Shown in pieces: positions 57,126 to 64,000 of a DNA stretch of 64,000 nucleotides; within the stretch, counting starts at the first letter, position 1, and every line of letters starts with the position of its first letter. The notes under the pieces were generated by a model that saw only the letters and a list, made by a program, of their open reading frames with translations, ran no database searches and was not told the origin of the DNA. Location of the stretch: assembly GCA_963969595.1 (NCBI GenBank), contig OZ018411.1, positions 30,825,445-30,889,444 on the forward strand, given 5' to 3'. Made by a program: the position numbers and the translations under genes. This DNA is from Neckera pumila. Taxonomy: Eukaryota; Streptophyta; Bryopsida; Hypnales; Neckeraceae.

Positions 57126-57996
57126 TTAGTGAAGATGTATAGTCCTGGTGAAGTATATAATATATTTTTGTTGATTTTGAGACTACATATTTTTTGTCAA
57201 ATGAAACTTTTTATATTGATCTCACCGGGTATTGAATCTCACATGGATATCAAATAGGGTATCAAACAGGATATCAATCTCAAAGTGTCCTCTTTAACTG
57301 TAGCTTGAAACTGTCCTATTGTTTGACACTTTAGATTTTGAGATTGTACCATTCTCCATTGTTGCGGAATTGTAGCAGTAGTGAGAAAAGCTTGAGAAAG
57401 AATTTGGTCGCAAAAAGCGGGAGCCGGTGACTATAGCTGCAATTAATGTGAGTTTGTATTGTTATTGGCTTGTGTTTGGGATTTTTAGGGTTTTGGTGAA
57501 TTTATTGTCCAAGATTTGAGGTTCAAGAGAATGGATTGGTGCAAATGGACAGGAGTTTTTGGCGCCTTGAATTTGTACCTTCTTGCCAAAATCAATGCAG
57601 ACGTGCATTTTTTTGTTTGACATTTCGTCACTCGAGTCGTCACTATAAAAAACACGTGTTTTTTTTATACCTGGATTCTGCGTGCTGATGTCGTGACTGG
57701 TGACTTGAAATGTCTATGTGGATGTCCAAAATTTTGTGTTGCTTAGGACTCGATTTAACATTAGATTTAACGTCGGACATCAACATGAGGGACCAGATGT
57801 CCAAAAAACATGAATCAACGAGGCCCTCAAAGGCCGCCATGTAGCTGCCACCTAAGCGCCATGCAGACACGGGTAGACACGTAGGAATTTTTTCATCTAA
57901 TTTTGGCCATGACGTGGCATCTGAGATGACACATGACGTGGCGGCAAGAAAAAGTGACATGGCATCCAACAAGGATGATGTGGTGTGCCACGTCAG
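57126..57996. other. spacer with ACGTGGCAT-type repeats
   Basis: No gene is supported. From about 57640 the sequence resembles the dispersed repeat near 4700-4860 (CACTATAAAAAAC, GATGTCCAAAAAACAT, ATGACGTGGCAT). Confidence 0.4.
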
Positions 57997-60900
57997 TGTC
58001 GCAGCATAGGGCAAACAAATTCATAGTTATATTCCCAAAAACCACTCTAAAGTATAACAAAGTGACTCTAAAGATCAAATCTGCAAGATTTTGTGAAATA
58101 TCTAATCTTATTTAGTATCTAAGCTCAGTTAGTATCCATATTTCCCTTTTTGGTCCTAACACTATAATTGGAAACACAACAACACCAAAAACTACAATCA
58201 GACCTTTCTCTCCTTTTTCGATCCGTCGAACTATCCAATCTGGTCTGATCAACTTATATTTGATCTTATCCTCATCCGGTTTAGTTTTACCTTTGTTTCA
58301 CCATCAGAGGGTTTGTCGCTTACTTTTGAGAGTAGCAGGCTCACCACTCCTTCCATGACTTATAGTCGCTGAAGACCCACTTTTCTATCCTCCAATCTCC
58401 TACACTAATCCAGATCCGGTTTGATCCCTCACAGCAATTCAAAGAACTTTCCAGATCACAGGTCACACAAAGATCCCATGTATGATCCTCTCATACTACA
58501 ATGACCTTGGCGCCAAGTTCCATCTGTACGAAGTCAGGTGGTTACTAGTGTATCTGTCCATTCCAACATCAACTAAAGCTCTTTTGTTTACCAACTAAGG
58601 CAGCAAGATTTCTCAAGAGATCGGACACTCAACCAGATTTCCCACCCAAGAGTTCTAGCGCGACTGAGGAATCCCTCCCTATCCGCCTAGCCTAACAACG
58701 GCTTTCTTGCTCGGAAACCTAAACCTTAGAAGTGCTGAGGAACTGAAATCTACTCCTTACTCTTTTACTACCCACTCACTTGCTTACAAGATCAAAACAA
58801 GAATACCAAGGGGAGAAATCACCTCCAAATCAACGTGTGCCGTCCTAACTCCTCACCATACAACCTTGCTACACACGGGAGAGACACACAACAAGAAGCC
58901 AATAGAAGGTACAAGCAAAATTTGGGCAAAAAGACTTCCAACTCCCAAGCAGGGACTGACTTTATATACAATTGATTTACAAAGGCAAAAAAAAAACCCG
59001 GAAATCCGCGCGGAACTTTCAGGTCCAATTTCTAACCTGCCAGACTGGATCAGCATCCAATCCGGTCCAAACTATCTTACACAAAATACATTCCTACCTA
59101 CTTTGCAACTTCTTTACCCAGTGTAGGACTTTTGGGTTCCGCGGGTATTTGGTTGAAGACGTCTACCAAATTCCTGCTCCGCTCTCCGGCTGCAAGATCC
59201 GGAAGATCTGATCCTGGCAATGAATCCAGATGAATTGCTTGTCCAGGCCTAGTCCTTCGTTGATTCTTCTTTGACTTGGGAGACCGATCCTTAGTCTCCC
59301 TCAGCTTTAATCCTTTTGCTGCGAACAAATCCGGCAATGAGAGTTCCAAAAGATGAATCTCTCTAGAGTACATGGATTTGTTCAGCTTCTGGCTGCTAAT
59401 GTCCATCTGGTCGGCTGCTTCTCGTGCCACCACCATTGCCGCTTCCACCCAATCGGTAAAATCGGTCAGGATCCAACTTATCTAGGAACCGGATACTTTT
59501 TCTCCTCGTGTACTCCCTTGTCAAACAACTTCGCCTTGACAGCGGCGGATTTAGAAGCTTCGAGAGTGGCCTTCACTGTCTTCGCCACCTTCCGTATTGC
59601 ATTCACCATCTCCCGGACGGCAGTCTTATCTTCTTTGAAGGCGACCATATCTGCCTTCAACATGTCGACTTCCTCCTGAAGCCGACGAATCTCTACCTCT
59701 TGCTTCTTATGTTTGTTTGAATTGCTGATGTGTAGTGCTACCTTAGCTGGTAGCTTGCTGTCTACCGGCGCACCCACCAGCTCTCCGATAATATAGAGGG
59801 TCCTTTTCTTGACCTCCCAATTCGCTTGTATTCAACAGAGGATGTGGGTCAACTGATTGAACAGATCAGTCGGATCTTCAAGATCCGGTATCTCCACTTC
59901 CGGTCCATGTTCTGGAGTCGACCGGTTGGTAGGACAGGTTTTTTTTCTTATGAGGAGGCGTCATCTTCATTTGCTTCTTCGTCTTGAGGTGCTCCTTCTC
60001 ATCTTCTTCTTCCATCTCTAGTTTGGATCTGGATACGTCCTCCGGTTCGCCATCCAAACCCGACTCCCCATACTTCAAAATGGATTCCTGAATCTTCCAT
60101 GTCTTTTCCTTTGTGTCGGTGAGGAGTTGGTTGCGCTAATAGAGGTGAAAGAGGTAGGGACTCAAAGGAGTGGCCCTACTCTTTCCAACTCTAGTAACAC
60201 GCTAGGACACCAGAACGTAAAAGATTCAGATCTCCGCTCAGGGCCCCAAAAATGGTGTTGCCGATGGTCATCGTTACCCTTGTTGGCTTCTCCGGGTGGA
60301 CGATCGGAATCATGAATTGGAGAAGGCGGAGGTGTCGGTCGTCTACACACAATCCACGACCACATATATGTCCTTGTTGCTCAATTCTCCATGAAACTTA
60401 TCATGGATGAATTCAACCTCCGTCCTGCTATGCCTAAACCTCTTAACCGGAAGTTGTAGACCTCTTTCCACCTCTCTTCTTCCCACTCGGTTGGACACCC
60501 CCGGACAGTGTTGTCGAACTGATTCGACAATTTGCCCTTTAGCTCTCTCACCATCCGCTCCTCTCTAAACCCCTAGTGTTTGTCCATCAACTCTAAACAG
60601 TCCATCTCGTTGAGGTCATCCATGAGCTTGATTCTTGCCAGTTTCTCGGATGGGATGACCGGAACTACCTTTCGGAGCTTAATCTCTGAGGAGGAACTGG
60701 GCGCTCCTAGTCTACTCTTGCGAAGGTGAGGCATGGACACGGACTTGGCTAGCTGGACCTTTTTTGGTGCTCCTCACTCTCTCCTAGCCGCACGTCCCGT
60801 TCCTCACTTTCTCTTGTCCGATCTCAACCGGAAGGCAACACAAAACCTATAGCCCACACAATCTTGACCTCTCATGCACTCTCACGCACTTGCACTTAAA

Positions 60901-61147
60901 TCTTCACACATACAATGGCTCTGGCGCCGACGGAGGCATTAAAGCACTCAAGGTTAGCTCCAAAACTTGAGGAAAGTAAAGGAGCAAAAAGGGGGAAGAC
61001 CAGCCTTTATATAGTCCTAGGACCCTGACTGATCATCATAACCTTTTCTGGTCCGGTCCATAGCAATCCGGTTCAACCCTAATCCGATCCATGATAAGTT
61101 CCAACTTTTAGGTAAGCAAGGGAAAACCAAAAATTCTGGTTGCGACA
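57997..61147 (-). mobile_element. gag-like element copy C (uninterrupted)
   Basis: It begins TGTCGCAGCATAGGGC and ends CTGGTTGCGACA, giving 7-bp inverted ends (TGTCGCA). It is collinear with copy B/D across both the solo-LTR site (near 58434) and the giant hAT site (59380-59387), so it shows both empty sites. Flanks GTCAG and CACAT do not form a target duplication. Length is 3.15 kb. On the minus strand a TATA box (near 61010), the gag-like gene and a ~1-kb LTR-like tail with its own TATA-like CAATTGTATATAAAG (near 58970) follow in order. Confidence 0.75.
59098..60734 (-). pseudogene. gag-like gene of copy C, several frameshifts
   Basis: Start region near 60734 (ATG in the same context as copy D). 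The protein is recognisable in pieces: SGLDGEPEDVSRSKLEMEEE and MKMTPPHKKK (59878-60078), KLPAKVALHISNSNKHKKQE with a charged helical stretch (59478-59777), then AREAADQMDISSQKLNKSMY to GERSRNLVDVFNQ (59098-59448). Frame changes between the pieces make it non-functional. It supplies the reference for the joint sequence of the split copy. Confidence 0.65.
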
Positions 61148-62599
61148 CACATAAGGCATCCTACTGTGAAAAGGACATTCACAAAATATAAGAAAAAGAA
61201 CCTGAATTGAGCTCCACCAAAACACATCATAATGATCAGGTCACAGGAGTTTGGATTGCCTACATGCCATTACAGTGAAATAATCCTAATTTCATATTGC
61301 TGGAAACTCCACTAGCTTCTTAAAAAATCCATTTGAAAGCAATGTCGTATTGACCAGGCAACTTGAATGACGAAGTTGGGTTGCCGTTGACTCTTCTTTC
61401 AATGCTTTCTGGGGAAGACATTTAGCACAGCTAATTAGACTTACAAGCAAGGCTCAAGATATGCATGAATTTCTTCCAAACCTTGTTGCTAGTGCACATA
61501 CTCCTTCGAGGCAATCTGAACTCTTATTTTGAAAATTAAGCAGCTAGGACAAACTTTGTTCCATTGAACTTACCAGGTCGCATCTTGCCTGGTGGCATGA
61601 ATGAGATGACCTAAATCTGCAATTGACTTGGAATATGAACACTTACCATGGTTGCACTTGAGGCTCACAGGATCTCTCTACAACTTCAAGCAATCAAATA
61701 TTTGGAAGGGGTTGAGTGTTCACAAAAGCTAGCTGAGTACTCGACTTTCTGAACATTAAATAAAATACTCAACAACCTAACATTAGATGTGCTAACTCTT
61801 TAAATAAATGTGTAGAGAATACAACATTTGTGTAGAGAATACAACATTACAAAGGAGATTCTAGGATTGAATATTATAGGTAGGAATATCATTACCAACA
61901 CACTGGTCAAACCTGCACAATATTTTGTAATACACTTGTACCTTTGGGCCAGCAAGATACATGAGGATTGATGCAGCCCAATATGTGAAGTATGCCTTGA
62001 GGGACAGTTTTTACGAGGAAAATACTCTTGAGAATTTTACACCATGTAGTGATCTCGCATTTTCAGATTGCATAAGTTAATATAAATTAATACCGCGAAG
62101 ATACATATTGCATCTTCTTGGTACATAGTAATCTTGATTTCACAGATTCCAAACCATTCTGACATTCATACTTCCAAAATTTAAACCTGCGAACTAACTA
62201 AAACCACTATCAAATTGATTTAATCTAATAACAACAAATTGCTTTTTAAGACTTTCAAATCTCTCACTCACTCTAAGAAAACATGTTTCAAATAAAAATA
62301 ACAAGAACACAAACACTTCTTTGTAAATTCAATATAACACTCACTATTCAAAATTTTCCAATACAAAACATTTGATTTTTGACTTACACTATAAATTAAA
62401 CATATAATATTGTTTTTGTAGGTGATTCTCGAGGGCCCACATGGCTTGTTTACAATTAACTCCATACATACTAGACAAGTAGTAGGCTTTTTTTTTTGTA
62501 AGGTTAAAATTATAAATTTCAAGCACATCTATGAGCAAAAAAATATCAAAGTAGGACAATTCATTGAAAACCTCAATTGTCAAAAAGTTGTTAGGCCTT
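61148..62599. other. no gene recognised
   Basis: AT-rich DNA. A 20-bp local duplication (TGTGTAGAGAATACAACATT) occurs near 61808-61850. No ORF above 90 codons and no RNA gene is recognised. Confidence 0.4.
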
Positions 62600-64000
62600 G
62601 TGTTTGAGGGGTTGCGTTAGGTTGTTTGCTTTGTTTGTTACATTGAGATCTTTTGGATCATGCATCTTCCAGCCTTACTTTTAATACCGTCCAAAAGCCC
62701 TCAATAAGGAAGGGTGCACAAGCTTTGTTTCATGGCTTTGTTTCATGACCTATCGTGAAAGATATTGAATTTCAAAGTTTTTATGAATGAAAAAATAAAT
62801 ACAAAATTTTACTTTTGTTTTGATTGTGCCAATGGCACCCAACACACTAGTCCATACTTTAAGTTAGGGTGTTTGTTTTGTTTGTTAAGGTGAGAGATCA
62901 TGGATAGTGCATCCCGGGTCACATTCTTCATACCATCGGAAAGCCCTTTGAATGGAGGGGTGCATGGGTTTTGTTTCAAAGAATTTGGACCTTCGGTGTA
63001 AAAGATCGAAGTTTTTATGAATTAAAAAATTAGAAAATTATTTTCACTTTTATTTTATATTATATTATGGCAACAACACATGGCACATAAATATTCTATT
63101 TAAATTACTATATATGGTTTTGTCTTTATTTTGGTTTAAAGCAACTGGTTTAATTTTAAATTTTGGTTATTAATTTATTATATTTCTACTTTCTAATTCT
63201 ATTTTTTTTGTGTCCCTGTAGAATTGTCCCCATCAAATAAGGCCATGTGGCCAGGGAAAGCGCTCTAGATTGTATCTAGAATAGAAACTAGTGAAGGAAT
63301 TCTACTTTGCTGTTTATTTTGAACTAGTGTACCATGCACCATTGCTATAGTCAAAATATAAGTAAAGATAATTTTCTAATTTTTTAATTCAGAAAAACTT
63401 CAAACTTCAATGTTTTTATGTTATGTATCCAAACACTAGAAAATAAAGCCTATTCTGAGGCCTATTCACCCTTCTTCATAGAGAGCTTTCCAATGATATC
63501 AAGAATATGATTGGAGGATCAATCTTCTAAGAGATTTCATTGTAACAAATAAACAAAACAAACAAATAAATAATCTCACTTAAGGTATAGACTAGTATGC
63601 CTTGTGCTGTTGCCACAATATAATATAATACAAAAACAAAAGTAATTTTTTAATTTCTAATTCATAAGAACTTCAAAAATTCAATATCTTTTTATGTCGT
63701 GAGTCGGAACGTTACAAAACAAAACTTGCAGAGAGGTTTTTGATCGTACCAAAAACACAATCAAAGAACATATGATTCCGGAGATCATATTATAACAAAT
63801 AAACAAAATAAAACAAAACAATTTAATTTAATGTATAGATGTATAGAATAATGTGCTCTATGCCGTTGTTGCAACCAAATTAAAAAATAAAAGTGATTTT
63901 TAAAATTTTCAAAATTCTATATCTTTCACACCATAGGTTCTAACACCAAAAAACAAAGTCTAAGCACGCCTTTTCATAGAGAGCTTTTCAATAATATTTA
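62600..64000. repeat. ~240-bp dispersed repeat in inverted arrays
   Basis: Units at about 62600-62860 and 62860-63070 are in one orientation (TTTGTTTTGTTTGTTAAGG, GAAAGCCCTTT). Units at about 63345-63590, 63590-63840 and 63840-64000 are in the other (ACTTCAAA.TTCAATATCTTT, CATAGAGAGCTTTCCAATG). The same family occurs at 44085-44475. The array continues past the window end. Confidence 0.65.

Noticed and set aside
57997..61147. Target-site duplication for copy C
   Set aside because: Flanks GTCAG and CACAT differ; the ends are supported only by identity with copy B/D.

Overview
The window reads as moss nuclear DNA. It is AT-rich and crowded with transposable elements. It carries one DYW-type pentatricopeptide-repeat (PPR) gene whose repeats look like the long PPR-DYW proteins of Physcomitrium-type mosses. 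Next to it are exons with the plant-only PDF motif of organellar single-stranded-DNA-binding (OSB) proteins. Spliced genes, TATA boxes, LTRs, hAT and TTAA-type transposons rule out a prokaryote.

Layout. 1-1064: AT-rich repeat and a ~301-bp tandem array, interrupted by a gag-like element (1065-4698) flanked by a perfect 5-bp duplication; the array resumes at 4699. 5141-5764: broken ORF of unknown function. 6227-9031 and 35149-37051: the two halves of one gag-like element, split by a 26.1-kb insertion. The left half also carries a 1.41-kb solo LTR. 9032-35148: the insertion, which I interpret as a giant hAT-superfamily DNA transposon. It has an 8-bp target duplication (GTTTAGCT), short imperfect terminal inverted repeats, similar subterminal structure at both ends, and an uninterrupted empty-site paralogue at 59380-59387. 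37052-40267: decayed LTR-type sequence and minisatellites. 40268-48961: gene-poor. 48962-55026: PPR-DYW gene and OSB-like gene, both on the minus strand. 55918-56852: a complete TTAA-flanked element. 57997-61147: third copy of the gag-like element. 62600-64000: inverted arrays of a ~240-bp repeat.

The giant element is the main interest. It holds four genes: a BED/DUF659/hAT transposase (minus); a ~1,130-codon gene with an N-terminal Cys/His domain, coiled coils and a RING-H2 finger (minus); a 370-aa protein with the same N-terminal domain, a ubiquitin-interacting motif and a Gly/Ser/Tyr-rich tail (plus); and a divergent protein kinase (plus). Each gene has the same kind of promoter: a dense CGGTCGG/CCGACC cluster, a TATA box, and 230-285 bp to the ATG. 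The same motif fills both element ends. This suggests one DNA-binding factor, perhaps the transposase, that recognises ends and promoters alike. The 370-aa and kinase ORFs are open. The transposase and RING genes are each interrupted only by in-frame stops with no frameshift, so this copy may be recently silenced.

The element has itself been a target. It contains several TTAA-specific, CCCCTAAAG-ended (piggyBac-like) elements, in one place nested three deep, and in each case a related copy gives the empty site. All similarities were judged by eye; no database search was run.
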